Assembly: GCA_050633105.1 (NCBI GenBank)
Contig: JBOEFW010000053.1
Coordinates: 1 to 64,000, forward strand
Length of the DNA: 64,000 nt
Reading direction: 5' to 3'
DNA from: Aureispira sp050633105
GTDB taxonomy: Bacteria > Bacteroidota > Bacteroidia > Chitinophagales > Saprospiraceae
Both the position numbers and the translations under genes were made by a program. Shown piece by piece: positions 1-8,708 of this stretch (position 1 is the first letter of the stretch; every line of letters starts with the position of its first letter). The notes under the pieces were generated by a model. It made no database searches. It saw only the letters and a list, made by a program, of their open reading frames with translations, and had not been told where the DNA came from.

Positions 1-1942
1 TTCCTTCATTCATTCCTTCCACCTGAACCGTAGGTACAGGAATAGAAATATTCAAATCATCGTCTGTAAATAGATCCCAGTTGGCAATCTTAGCGATGTC
101 ATCATTCAAATCCGTCTGGAAAATCAAACGAGCTTTTGTTTCATCATCCAACTCTGTTACAGAAATATTTGGATCTTTAACTTGATAAACTTTGTATCCT
201 TGGAAGTTGTAAGTGGTATCTAAGACTGTTCCAACTGTACTTAAGGCACTCAAAGAGCGCAATTCTGCTGGAGACTCTTCATATTGTAACTTAAAGTTGT
301 TAGAAATTGGTGCGTTGTATAAGTTCAGAATCACCTCTTCATTCAACTCTACTACATCCATAAATGGTGCATCAGGACCATCCGTGATTTTAAAACAGTT
401 GTCAAAAAGATTTTGTGCCAAGATATCCGCTTGTACCAATGGTTTTAAACTTGGACAAGGATAATCTGGAATATTGGGCACCCAAACCACTCCTGAAATC
501 ATTTCATTGGTAGCTCCTGGCTTCAATACGAAAGGTCCAGATGTGTGCAAGAAACGTTGATCTAATCCAGACAAATTTTCACTACACATAGACCAAGCTC
601 CAGGTCCTGTCTCATTCGGGAAGGAAGGGAACACAAAAGGAGTAGGTGTTGCTGTTGTATTTGCTGGATCATAACCATCACCACCTGCAGTGATTGGTGT
701 TTCATTAGGCCAAAATCCAGAAATCAAACGATAGAATCCTAAAGCCGCAGAAGGGTCACCTTTTGGATCAGAATTACTGTTGATGTGGTATTGGAAAGAA
801 GATAAACCTATTTCGGCACCTGTAGAATCTAAAGGCCCTCTAAAATAGTCAACTCCTAATGCTGGAATATTAGCTCCATATCCTGCTGAGCCTTGCGTTC
901 CACAAGGATCATCATCATTAGCATCTTGGTTATATACATACCCCAAACCTGTTGCCGTATCACAACCAATGTAATCATCATTAGAACAACCTAAATCTGG
1001 ATCAGACCACAAAGAAAAGTAAGTTTCTTTAAGTGACAACTGATTTCTGTTAAGCAATTTATAACGATAGAAAGACATGTTGTTAACAGCATCTGTTGTA
1101 CGGTAACCAAAAGCAGTTACTTGTACTTCCATTTGCATAGGTTGACCATTGGTCTGTGTATGCAAGTTACCATTATCATTGTATACCCACCAAGTCATTT
1201 GGTCGGCAAAGATAGGGTTGTTGTAATCAGACGCTTTTTCAGCACAGTTCCCTGATACCTCAATAATAGGGTGATCACCATCTCTTGGATCGTAGATACC
1301 ATCTTTATTAAAATCGATAAAAGGGGCTAAATCTTGCTCATAGTCACGAATATCAAATCCGTGAATTTCTGAGAATAGAGGATTCCCTCTACCTGGCCAA
1401 CCTCTTAAACCTCTAGAGATTTGACCTTGTACACCTGGATTTAGAGGATCTAAAACATCCGCTCTCAAAGCAGTAATGTCATCTCCAAATACTGTAAAGT
1501 GTCTATCCCAACGCTCACATTCAATTTTCTCAATCGTCCCCAAATCTGGATCTAATGGGCCGGTCCAATAGTCATTACCATTATTACGGTAAGTTTGAGC
1601 AGCCAAAATCAGGTTATCCCCTGCATCATAAGCTCCCAACCAAATTGCACCAGCAAAAAGAGAAGATATTTCAGGTTCCCCAGAAGCAGGGTCTACGTTT
1701 GGCACAATATAACGAGCGGTCTGGTTACCATCCCACCACATATCACCTCCTGCACGTAACAAAGCACGTACATTGTTGATTGCCAAATCTGTCTGCGCTC
1801 TAGAGGCAGTACAATCGGCACGATACGATTTTTTATTTTCCGTTTTGTGTCGCACAGGATTTCCTACAAAATCCCTAGCAATAGCAGATGAGGCGGCTAT
1901 CAGGGTGAGTAGAAATACTGCTATACAGCTTATTTTATTCAT
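1..1942 (-). CDS. Large secreted protein, probable T9SS client (partial, C-terminus off window)
   Basis: The reading frame is open from an ATG at 1942 to the left edge, at least 647 residues. It begins with a signal peptide (MNKISCIAVFLLTLIAASSA, cleavage near the following Ile-Ala) and continues as an Asp/Asn/Gly-rich extracellular-type protein with segments such as FYRYKLLNRNQLSLKETYFS and SLWSDPDLGCSNDDYIGCD. I recognise this style from long secreted Bacteroidota proteins that end in a type IX sorting domain, but that end lies outside the window, so the T9SS assignment is inference. It starts about 80 bases downstream of the TonB-dependent receptor gene on the same strand and may be co-transcribed with it. 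No catalytic motif is visible. Function unknown. Confidence 0.8.
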   Translation of the reverse strand, partial: MNKISCIAVFLLTLIAASSAIARDFVGNPVRHKTENKKSYRADCTASRAQTDLAINNVRALLRAGGDMWWDGNQTARYIVPNVDPASGEPEISSLFAGAIWLGAYDAGDNLILAAQTYRNNGNDYWTGPLDPDLGTIEKIECERWDRHFTVFGDDITALRADVLDPLNPGVQGQISRGLRGWPGRGNPLFSEIHGFDIRDYEQDLAPFIDFNKDGIYDPRDGDHPIIEVSGNCAEKASDYNNPIFADQMTWWVYNDNGNLHTQTNGQPMQMEVQVTAFGYRTTDAVNNMSFYRYKLLNRNQLSLKETYFSLWSDPDLGCSNDDYIGCDTATGLGYVYNQDANDDDPCGTQGSAGYGANIPALGVDYFRGPLDSTGAEIGLSSFQYHINSNSDPKGDPSAALGFYRLISGFWPNETPITAGGDGYDPANTTATPTPFVFPSFPNETGPGAWSMCSENLSGLDQRFLHTSGPFVLKPGATNEMISGVVWVPNIPDYPCPSLKPLVQADILAQNLFDNCFKITDGPDAPFMDVVELNEEVILNLYNAPISNNFKLQYEESPAELRSLSALSTVGTVLDTTYNFQGYKVYQVKDPNISVTELDDETKARLIFQTDLNDDIAKIANWDLFTDDDLNISIPVPTVQVEGMNEG

Positions 1943-2021
1943 TGTCTATTTTATTTATACTTGATAGAATAGGCGTCCCAACTCCAGGAGCTGGAACGCG
2001 TTCTCCTTATAGTCTTTTCTA

Positions 2022-5000
2022 TTAGAAACCAAAGATTAATCCTAAGAAAATTCGTCTAGGTCTAGAAATATTGAAGGGGTTATTCATACGCAAATCATAC
2101 AATAATGCGTAAGAATCTGGCTGAGAATCAGCAAATCCAGGACCTTGACTATTTGCTGCTGTCAAGAAACCATCATCTGTAGTAGATCCTGTAGTAGAAT
2201 ATACTGCCAATGGATTTTGAGTATTCAACAAGTTCTGAACACGTAGATAAACATTCAAACGAATAGGGTTTTTAGTTTTCTCACCGATAACAAAATCTCT
2301 ATCCAATTTCAAAGCAATACGGAAAGTCCAATCCATACGCGCACCATTAATACTACCTACAGTAATTCTATCATTAAAACTGTTATTCCCAATTCCTCCA
2401 GGAATTTCTTTACGGGTATAAGGGCGGCCAGAGTTCACATTGAACGCCATGTTCAATCCTGTGTTCTCTAATACATCAAATTTCCCAATTTTTGGTCCAT
2501 TGTAATCTTCTCCTTTTCCAAAGCGATAATCAGCCATCAAATAGAAAGTATGGCGTTGATCGAATGCTAAAGGGAAAACATACTTCAATTCTGCTGCTGC
2601 AATACCAGAAGAAGAAGTAGGGCTAGAACCCGTTCCTTCCGAGAAAGCTAAAGTGTAGTTAGCTAAAATACGCAAGTTGTTGTTAGAACGCATGTCATAC
2701 TCCAACTTGAATGCTTTAGTAGTAGAGAAGTCACTGTTACCAAAAGAAGTATAAGTTACTGGGTAAGCATTAATGAAGTCTCTAGCTTGGATTAAATCAC
2801 GCTCTTCTCTATAAAGTAGAGATACTTTAAATTTAGAGTATGTAGTTAATTTCTGCTGGAATCCAACTTCGTAGTTAATTGTACGTTGTGGCTTCAAGTT
2901 TGGATTACCAATAAAAGCATTAGGATCTGAAGCAATCTCTCTAAAGTTGTAATACGTGTAAGGAGAAGCAAAAGCTCCGCTTGGTGGACGCTGTGACAAG
3001 ACATCATAGTTAGCGTAGAAATTCGCATCTCTAGAAATAGGGAAAGAGAACGCAACACGTGGCATGATGATCAAGGTAGGAGTAAAATCACGGAATGCTA
3101 ATGTTGGATCGTAATTCTCTCCTTGAGGATCAATCTCTGTTGTACCAAATCCTTTCAAAGCAGGGAAAATAATAGTTCCTAACTCATTAGCACCACTTAC
3201 GGGGCTACCTTGAGCATTGTACCATTGTTCCCCATCACGGTAACCAACAACTCCTGCATCTCTGCTATTGTCATTAACATAAACCGCAAAATTATCTTCG
3301 ATATTACTTGGACGCACGGTGTTACCTCCAGCAGAATAACGAGAATCAATTCCGTAGAATTCACCAGCAGTTTCATAACCAGTAATAGAGTACGGGTCAT
3401 TCAATACTTTAGTATTAGCATCATAGCTATCAAAACGAACACCGATATTACAAATAATATCTTTGTAAGTAAATTTATCCTGAATGTATCCAGCCGCATA
3501 AATTGGCTTGAATGGTGCGATAGGACGTGTTTTAATTTCTTTACCACCATCTAGTGTTTGTGTTTCTGTAAAGAAAGAAAAGAAATCAACATCTGTTCCT
3601 AGTGGATTACCAAGGTAATCATAACCAAAGTAGTCTATTAAACGCTGCTGTCCTGTAATTAGAGTTGTTGCTTCAAACCATTCTAATTGCATTTCATCTG
3701 GTGTGTACTCATGTACATTTACCCAGTCACGCTTATCTAAACCATTAGCTTCTCTCAATCGCTGTGCGAATAAAGACATTTCAACTTCTCTGCCTTCATC
3801 ATCTGTACTGATTAAGGCATCATACAATTGGAATTGACGCTGACGAATAGGATCATAATAAGAATCTCCTGTTGGTCTACTACGATCAGTTGCATTAGAA
3901 ATGTGGTTGTTAACCGTCTGATCAGCTAAGTTCCATAATTTAAAAGGCTGGATATTGTATGAACGAGTAATACGTTGCTCAAATGTTCCTCCCAATTGCA
4001 TAGAGTGGCGAATAGGATTACCAGAACGACGAGCCATTACCAAATCAAAGTTAGCCTTTACATTAGCACGTACTTGTGTACTATTGTTTTTACCAAAGCT
4101 TGGTCCATCATCTCTATTGGTATAATGAGGCGCATTAAATAAACCATAAACATTTGTACGAGCACCTGTATTTTGTCCATTGATTACTTCCATTTCATCA
4201 ATGTTCAATGGAGAATTTGGGTCAAATGGATCACCTGGCTGAGATAGTAAATTATTGTAAGAAGCTAACCCTGGGTTAATATCAAAGTTAGGTTCGTATC
4301 TATCAAAAGAGTTGTTGAAAGCAGAATGCCCTTCTCTTACAGTTACACCAATAGTATCTCCCACAGAGTTTGTTACATAACTAGTATCAACGGCATCAAT
4401 AATAGGAGCACGACTTCTAAAGAATTTACCTACATAACCATATTCCCACAAACGATCGCCATAACGAGGATCTTCATTGGAATTATTCGTAGCAGAGTAA
4501 TCTCCTTGCAATTCGTAGCTAAAGTTTTGGAAAACAGGCTGCAAAACAGTAGAGTCAGCATCTTCTTCATCTTCTCCACCAGGCTGTGTAGAACTTACCG
4601 TGTGGCGGAAACGTCCAGAAATACGCCATGTATTAGAGCGGTATTGAGAGTTGAATTGAGGATTGAATATACGATTCACTGTTGCGGCAGTACTTCCCCA
4701 GTTAAATTGTGCATTTCCACCCACTACAAAGTAAAAATCTTTGCTAGGTTTGAAATCCAATTTACCATTAGCAATTGCGTAAGATTCTCTAGCATTTGGA
4801 CGAACCAATGTTGCTTCCAAATCATCTGCTGTTAAGAAGTCAGCAGCGAAAACAGTACCAGAACCACTAGGATTACGAACCAAAGGGTTCTCTAGAATTT
4901 CATTCAGCTTTTCATCTTTCAATTTGAAAGATCCTAAAGCAGAAGGACGAGTATCCAATGTTGTTGAGTAAACTCCTGCAAAACGATATCCTAAGATCGT

Positions 5001-5882
5001 CGCTTTACGAATTTTACCATCTTGCTTTTTCAATGTATCTCCCAAAGCATTTGTCATTGGACGAGCTAAGATTGGACCAGATAGGTAAAGGTCTGCACGA
5101 TTAGCAGCAAAAGCATCTAAAAACTGAGAAGTTTCTATTTGTACTCCTCCTGTCAATTCAGAAGAAGGCCCTTTTGTGATAATGTTAGTAATAGACCCTG
5201 TCACATCACCAAACTCAGCAGGCACACCAGAAGTAATGATTTGCACCTGATCAATTTCTGTCTCAGGAATACCAAGATCCCCAATAACACGAACACCATC
5301 TACATAGACATCATTACTAGAACTACGACTACCATTAGAATTAATGTCTTCTCCCTCATCCGCTTGGCTTACACCAGCAGTAGTGGCTGTAATACTTTGT
5401 ACATTACGAGTAGCTAAGTTTCTAATGTCTTCTGCTCCTAGTGTCTGACCACCAGAAGTAGCATCCTGTTCAATCAAAGGAATGCGGTAAGCACGAACGA
5501 CAATTTCCTCTACAGCTTTTCCTGTGCTATCTGTTCCAAAGGTCAATTTTTGACCTTCTTCCATGTCAATATCAAATCGGACTACTTGCCCTAATTTGAT
5601 GACGACACCGTTTGTCTGAACGGTAGGAAAACCAACATAAGAAACTAAGACGTCATACGTCCCTGCATTGACATTTGAGAAGTTGTAATTCCCGTCGAAA
5701 TCCGTTTGGGTTCCTGTGACCTGCACGCCGTCCTTTTGGAGCACGACGTTTGCAAATGGAAGTCCTTCGCCGTTGCCAACATCAATAACCTTCCCTTGCA
5801 AACTACCTGTTGTCTGTGCGAGCAACGAAGTGCTCCCTACGAACAGCAGGGTTAACAAAATTATGTAACGAACCATAACCAT
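2022..5882 (-). CDS. TonB-dependent receptor (SusC/CarboxypepD-reg type)
   Basis: Outer-membrane active transporter of 1,286 residues; its substrate cannot be read from sequence. A signal peptide ends at LLAQ (about residue 23). A carboxypeptidase-regulatory-like beta-sandwich follows (about 28-110, GSLQGKVIDVGNGEGLPFAN). The plug domain (about 125-245) contains EEIVVRAYRIP, a DVYVDGVRV segment and EIDQVQIITSGVPAEFGDVT. The rest is a 22-strand-type barrel ending in the aromatic terminus FLGLIFGF. The start is either Met1 (5882) or Met3 (5876); Met3 gives a more usual signal peptide. The gene lies directly upstream of a large secreted protein. Energy would come from TonB-ExbB-ExbD; an ExbB/ExbD cluster lies 25 kb away, but any link is inference. 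Its leader has unusual inverted repeats, listed separately. Confidence 0.93.
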   Translation of the reverse strand: MVMVRYIILLTLLFVGSTSLLAQTTGSLQGKVIDVGNGEGLPFANVVLQKDGVQVTGTQTDFDGNYNFSNVNAGTYDVLVSYVGFPTVQTNGVVIKLGQVVRFDIDMEEGQKLTFGTDSTGKAVEEIVVRAYRIPLIEQDATSGGQTLGAEDIRNLATRNVQSITATTAGVSQADEGEDINSNGSRSSSNDVYVDGVRVIGDLGIPETEIDQVQIITSGVPAEFGDVTGSITNIITKGPSSELTGGVQIETSQFLDAFAANRADLYLSGPILARPMTNALGDTLKKQDGKIRKATILGYRFAGVYSTTLDTRPSALGSFKLKDEKLNEILENPLVRNPSGSGTVFAADFLTADDLEATLVRPNARESYAIANGKLDFKPSKDFYFVVGGNAQFNWGSTAATVNRIFNPQFNSQYRSNTWRISGRFRHTVSSTQPGGEDEEDADSTVLQPVFQNFSYELQGDYSATNNSNEDPRYGDRLWEYGYVGKFFRSRAPIIDAVDTSYVTNSVGDTIGVTVREGHSAFNNSFDRYEPNFDINPGLASYNNLLSQPGDPFDPNSPLNIDEMEVINGQNTGARTNVYGLFNAPHYTNRDDGPSFGKNNSTQVRANVKANFDLVMARRSGNPIRHSMQLGGTFEQRITRSYNIQPFKLWNLADQTVNNHISNATDRSRPTGDSYYDPIRQRQFQLYDALISTDDEGREVEMSLFAQRLREANGLDKRDWVNVHEYTPDEMQLEWFEATTLITGQQRLIDYFGYDYLGNPLGTDVDFFSFFTETQTLDGGKEIKTRPIAPFKPIYAAGYIQDKFTYKDIICNIGVRFDSYDANTKVLNDPYSITGYETAGEFYGIDSRYSAGGNTVRPSNIEDNFAVYVNDNSRDAGVVGYRDGEQWYNAQGSPVSGANELGTIIFPALKGFGTTEIDPQGENYDPTLAFRDFTPTLIIMPRVAFSFPISRDANFYANYDVLSQRPPSGAFASPYTYYNFREIASDPNAFIGNPNLKPQRTINYEVGFQQKLTTYSKFKVSLLYREERDLIQARDFINAYPVTYTSFGNSDFSTTKAFKLEYDMRSNNNLRILANYTLAFSEGTGSSPTSSSGIAAAELKYVFPLAFDQRHTFYLMADYRFGKGEDYNGPKIGKFDVLENTGLNMAFNVNSGRPYTRKEIPGGIGNNSFNDRITVGSINGARMDWTFRIALKLDRDFVIGEKTKNPIRLNVYLRVQNLLNTQNPLAVYSTTGSTTDDGFLTAANSQGPGFADSQPDSYALLYDLRMNNPFNISRPRRIFLGLIFGF

Positions 5883-5885
5883 AAG

Positions 5886-5901
5886 AACTTTAATTAAAGT
5901 T
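5886..5901 (-). repeat. 16-base perfect palindrome just before the receptor start
   Basis: AACTTTAATTAAAGTT reads the same on both strands and ends three bases from the first ATG of the TonB-dependent receptor gene. It could be an operator or a small RNA hairpin that covers the ribosome-binding region; the sequence alone does not decide. Confidence 0.6.
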
Positions 5902-5919
5902 AAAAAATAAACGTTGCGT

Positions 5920-5945
5920 AAAAGAGCACTGCTCTTTTAGCAGTG
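5920..5945 (-). promoter_or_regulatory. Two overlapping, mutually exclusive hairpins in the receptor leader
   Basis: In transcript sense, CACTGCT (5945-5939 complement) pairs with AGCAGTG around a 5-base loop. The overlapping arms AAAAGAGC and TGCTCTTTT pair around a short loop. The shared AGCA cannot take part in both. Both stems are perfect. This resembles an attenuator or switch, but no ligand-binding fold is visible and the second stem has no clean U tract of its own. Confidence 0.5.
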
Positions 5946-6389
5946 TCTTGCGAGAATTCGACGCTTGGGGTTGCTATCCAACAATAGCGATTGCCGTTGT
6001 CTTCTTTCTCCAAACAAAAAGCAGGTAACCAACACTACATTTTTGTTTTAATTGTTGTTTCTCTCGAAACTTATTATTTCAATGCTGTGACATATTGGTA
6101 ACCAGCCCATACGCCTGCATTTCTTATTACTTGCTACTCTGTCTCTAATAAAGACTGCTCTCTACTCTTCTAATTCTGCTTATACACGCCTTTATTACAC
6201 CCAAATATACTCTTTCAGTAGCTGTCCATTAACATTACTAACAAAAAATTAACAATTTATAAAACGCTACTATACAATAAATTAACCCCTTAACCTGTTA
6301 TTGCGCGGCTTATACAATTTATTTTTTTGCACATCCGTTAAAGCTGTCGAGACTAACAAAAGTATCATCAAATTTCGACAATTCCAAGT

Positions 6390-7349
6390 CTAAAGCTTCA
6401 TAATTCGGTGCAATAACAACTTAGCCAAACGTTCTTTAGATTCGCTTGTCCAACCAGCAACATGCGGTGACAAGAGCACATTTTCTTGTTGAAACAATTG
6501 CTGAAAAATAGCAGTTTCTTCCGTGTTGTAGGTAATAGGCTTTTCATTCTCAAAAACATCCAAACATGCTCCTTTCAGTCGTCCTTCCTTCAAAGCTTTT
6601 ACTAAATCTTTCGTAGGAACAATATTCCCTCGGGAAGTATTTACTACAACTAACTGGTTCTGAAAGCATTTCCAATATTTTTCATCGGCCATTCCTTTCG
6701 TTTCTGTTGTAGCAGGTAAGTGCAGGCTTAAGATTTGTGCTTCTGCAAATAGTTGATCCATAGAACACTCCTGTACTTGTGGTAGATCTGTGGCATAATT
6801 CGTCTTGTACTTGTCATAAGCCAAAATCTTCATCCCAAATCCAGCTAGACGTTGAGCAAAAGCACGACCTGTATAACCAAAACCTACAATTCCAATGGTT
6901 TTACCCCATAATTCCCAGCCTCGGTTTTGTTCCCGCTCCCAGACGAATTGTCGCACTTGTTGGTCTGCTTGACGTAGATTGTTTGCCAGACTTAAAAGCA
7001 TCCCTAAAGCATGCTCTGCCACTGCATCACAATTCCCATCAGCAGCTCTAATGACAGCAACTTGATGTTCTCGTGCAGCCTCTAGATCTATAATTTCTAA
7101 ACCTGAGCCTAAGCGACCAATAAATTTTAAATAAGGAGCCCCTTCTAAAAAAGCACGATCTACTAGAATTTTACTGTTGATAATAATCCCTTGATATTCT
7201 CCTACCAATTGACGGGTAGTTTCCAAGTCAATTTTGGGTAAATAAGTACAAGTATATCCAGCAGCCGTTAGGCCTTCTAATAAAAGGGGATGCACACCAT
7301 CGGTAACTAATACGCGAGGTGTGGTGTCCGTAGGATGTTGTTGTTCCAT
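6390..7349 (-). CDS. D-2-hydroxyacid dehydrogenase, phosphoglycerate-dehydrogenase-like
   Basis: NAD-dependent oxidoreductase of 319 residues from the D-isomer-specific 2-hydroxyacid dehydrogenase family. The N-terminal substrate domain is split around a Rossmann domain with GIVGFGYTG near residue 155. The catalytic residues are visible: Arg in VNTSRGNIV (about 240), Glu in LDVFENEKP (about 268) and His in LSPHVAGWTSES (about 297). The length fits the short form without an ACT domain. Family members include SerA (serine synthesis), glyoxylate reductases and lactate dehydrogenases; the substrate is not decided here. There is a strong promoter and an operator-like inverted repeat just upstream, so it is probably transcribed alone. 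Confidence 0.88.
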   Translation of the reverse strand: MEQQHPTDTTPRVLVTDGVHPLLLEGLTAAGYTCTYLPKIDLETTRQLVGEYQGIIINSKILVDRAFLEGAPYLKFIGRLGSGLEIIDLEAAREHQVAVIRAADGNCDAVAEHALGMLLSLANNLRQADQQVRQFVWEREQNRGWELWGKTIGIVGFGYTGRAFAQRLAGFGMKILAYDKYKTNYATDLPQVQECSMDQLFAEAQILSLHLPATTETKGMADEKYWKCFQNQLVVVNTSRGNIVPTKDLVKALKEGRLKGACLDVFENEKPITYNTEETAIFQQLFQQENVLLSPHVAGWTSESKERLAKLLLHRIMKL

Positions 7350-7366
7350 GTGAGTGACCGTCTATT

Positions 7367-7386
7367 TTTGTTGATTAGTCAACAAA
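7367..7386 (-). promoter_or_regulatory. Operator-like inverted repeat at the dehydrogenase promoter
   Basis: TTTGTTGA-N4-TCAACAAA has perfect 8-base arms. It overlaps the downstream edge of the -7 box and the expected transcription start, a position where a dimeric repressor would block initiation. The regulator is unknown. Confidence 0.5.
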
Positions 7387-7411
7387 TGTAGACTTGTATT
7401 GGCAAAGCCAA
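7383..7411 (-). promoter_or_regulatory. Promoter of the 2-hydroxyacid dehydrogenase gene
   Basis: On the minus strand TTG (complement of 7409-7411) is followed after 18 bases by TACATTTG (complement of 7383-7390). This fits the Bacteroidota primary-sigma consensus TTG-N17..23-TAnnTTTG. The predicted transcript starts about 30 bases before the ATG. Confidence 0.7.
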
Positions 7412-7617
7412 AAGCTAATGACAGAAAGAATTGGCTAGCAAGTATTGTTTCTAGGCAAAATTTACCCTAGGATTACTTGTAGGCACAAGAATCTTGTCAA
7501 AATCATCCATTAATGTAGGAAGTGCTTTGGTGAAGGCACAACAGAAAATGAGGGGATGCTGTAATGTGGTAAGAAGCAACCATCGTTGTTGGGGAGGACA
7601 GCTGTTCTTCAATATAA

Positions 7618-8394
7618 CTATAAATATTGAGAAGCACGTTGTGTTAAGGCAACAAATTCTGAAACAGATAGGTTTTCAGGCCTTTTTTGAAACAAGGGGT
7701 CTTCAAATAATACGTCTTTTGGAAAGAATTGTTTCATAGAATTGCGTAACATTTTTCGGCGAGTGCCAAAAGCAGTCTTAACAATGGTCCTAAAACGGCG
7801 TTCGTCGCAGCCTAAATTTTCAAAGTCTGGCTTTCGAGTTAAGCGAATTACGCCTGATTGCACCTTTGGAGGCGGATTAAAATGTTCTGGAGCGACACTA
7901 AAAAGGTATTCTGTGTCATAATAAGCTTGCACTAAGACTGTCAACACACCATAGGCCTTACTATTTGGTTCTGCTGCGACTCGTTTGGCGACCTCTTTCT
8001 GAAACATTCCCACCAATTCAGGAACATCTTGGCGATATTCTATTAGTTTGAATAAGATTTGAGAAGAGATGTTATAAGGAAAGTTACCTATAATGGCAAA
8101 AGGCGCTTGGAGGTGTTCTTCCAAACGTACTTTTAGAAAATCTTCGGCAATGATGTTTGGAAATAAAGCAGGGTAATGCTTAGTGAGATAGCTCACCATA
8201 TCTCGATCTGCTTCAACAACCTTCAATTCATGTTCTGGATGCTCTGCTAAGAGATGTTTTGTCAACATTCCTTGCCCTGGGCCAATCTCTACAATTTGTT
8301 GGTATTGGTCCGTTGCTTTTAAGCCCAAAGCTATGTCTTGAGCAATGGATTCTTTGTTTAAGAAATGCTGTCCGTATGATTTTTTGGCTTTCAT
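7618..8394 (-). CDS. rsmA: 16S rRNA (adenine-1518/1519-N6) dimethyltransferase
   Basis: RsmA/KsgA of 258 residues dimethylates two adjacent adenines in helix 45 of 16S rRNA late in small-subunit assembly, using S-adenosylmethionine. The family opening KSYGQHFLNKESIAQDIA is at residues 4-21. The SAM-binding motif EIGPGQGMLTKHLL follows at about 36-49, and the catalytic NFPYNISSQILFKL segment at about 110-123 corresponds to the family's NLPYN. The C-terminal helical domain contains FNPPPKVQSGVIRL and a basic TRRKMLRNSM segment. The length is standard for the family. It stands alone, divergent from pdxA; a gene order rsmA/pdxA is common in bacteria, though in proteobacteria they run in one direction. 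Confidence 0.95.
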   Translation of the reverse strand: MKAKKSYGQHFLNKESIAQDIALGLKATDQYQQIVEIGPGQGMLTKHLLAEHPEHELKVVEADRDMVSYLTKHYPALFPNIIAEDFLKVRLEEHLQAPFAIIGNFPYNISSQILFKLIEYRQDVPELVGMFQKEVAKRVAAEPNSKAYGVLTVLVQAYYDTEYLFSVAPEHFNPPPKVQSGVIRLTRKPDFENLGCDERRFRTIVKTAFGTRRKMLRNSMKQFFPKDVLFEDPLFQKRPENLSVSEFVALTQRASQYL

Positions 8395-8708
8395 AATAAT
8401 TGAAAAAAAGTAGTAGATTTAAGGTTATCCCCTCAATAGAGCATGATTTTGTAAAGATACAACAAATATTCAAGACTGTTCTTGCTCTAGTCTAGTCCCA
8501 AAGCAAGGAGTATTCCCCAAATTTCGTTATCTTTATGGGTGGTAGCACTCTACTATGTGTTAGCGCTTTGCTAGCCAACTCACCAAGAAGTGTATAGAGG
8601 AATAATCCCTACTACTTTTGTAGTAATATTGTTTGTTCTATGCCATTTTATAATCTCCAAATAATCAATTTGGACTAGTACAGGTCTTTAGAACCTGTTT
8701 TAATTTCT
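8395..8708. other. 314-base divergent intergenic region rsmA/pdxA
   Basis: A TActTTTG near 8611-8618 is a possible -7 element for pdxA, but there is no clear TTG at the right distance. TATCTTTA on the minus strand (8452-8459) is a weak -7 candidate for rsmA. I see no RNA gene or repeat. Confidence 0.35.

Larger units (their letters stand above)
5883..6389. other. 507-base intergenic region: receptor leader plus downstream flank of the dehydrogenase gene
   Basis: No open frame with coding character is seen. The end nearest the receptor gene holds a 16-base perfect palindrome and two overlapping hairpins. GGTAACCA occurs twice, near 6024 and 6097. A minus-strand TATATTTG at 6202-6209 matches the Bacteroidota -7 element but has no well-placed TTG upstream, so it is only a weak promoter candidate. 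The long distance to the receptor start suggests a long 5' leader. Confidence 0.5.

Noticed and set aside
3197..5417. Several open frames antisense to or shifted from the TonB-dependent receptor gene (62-169 codons)
   Set aside because: Their products are Ser/Thr/Ile-rich without domains, and they lie fully within a gene with clear domain structure; they are shadows of its codon pattern.
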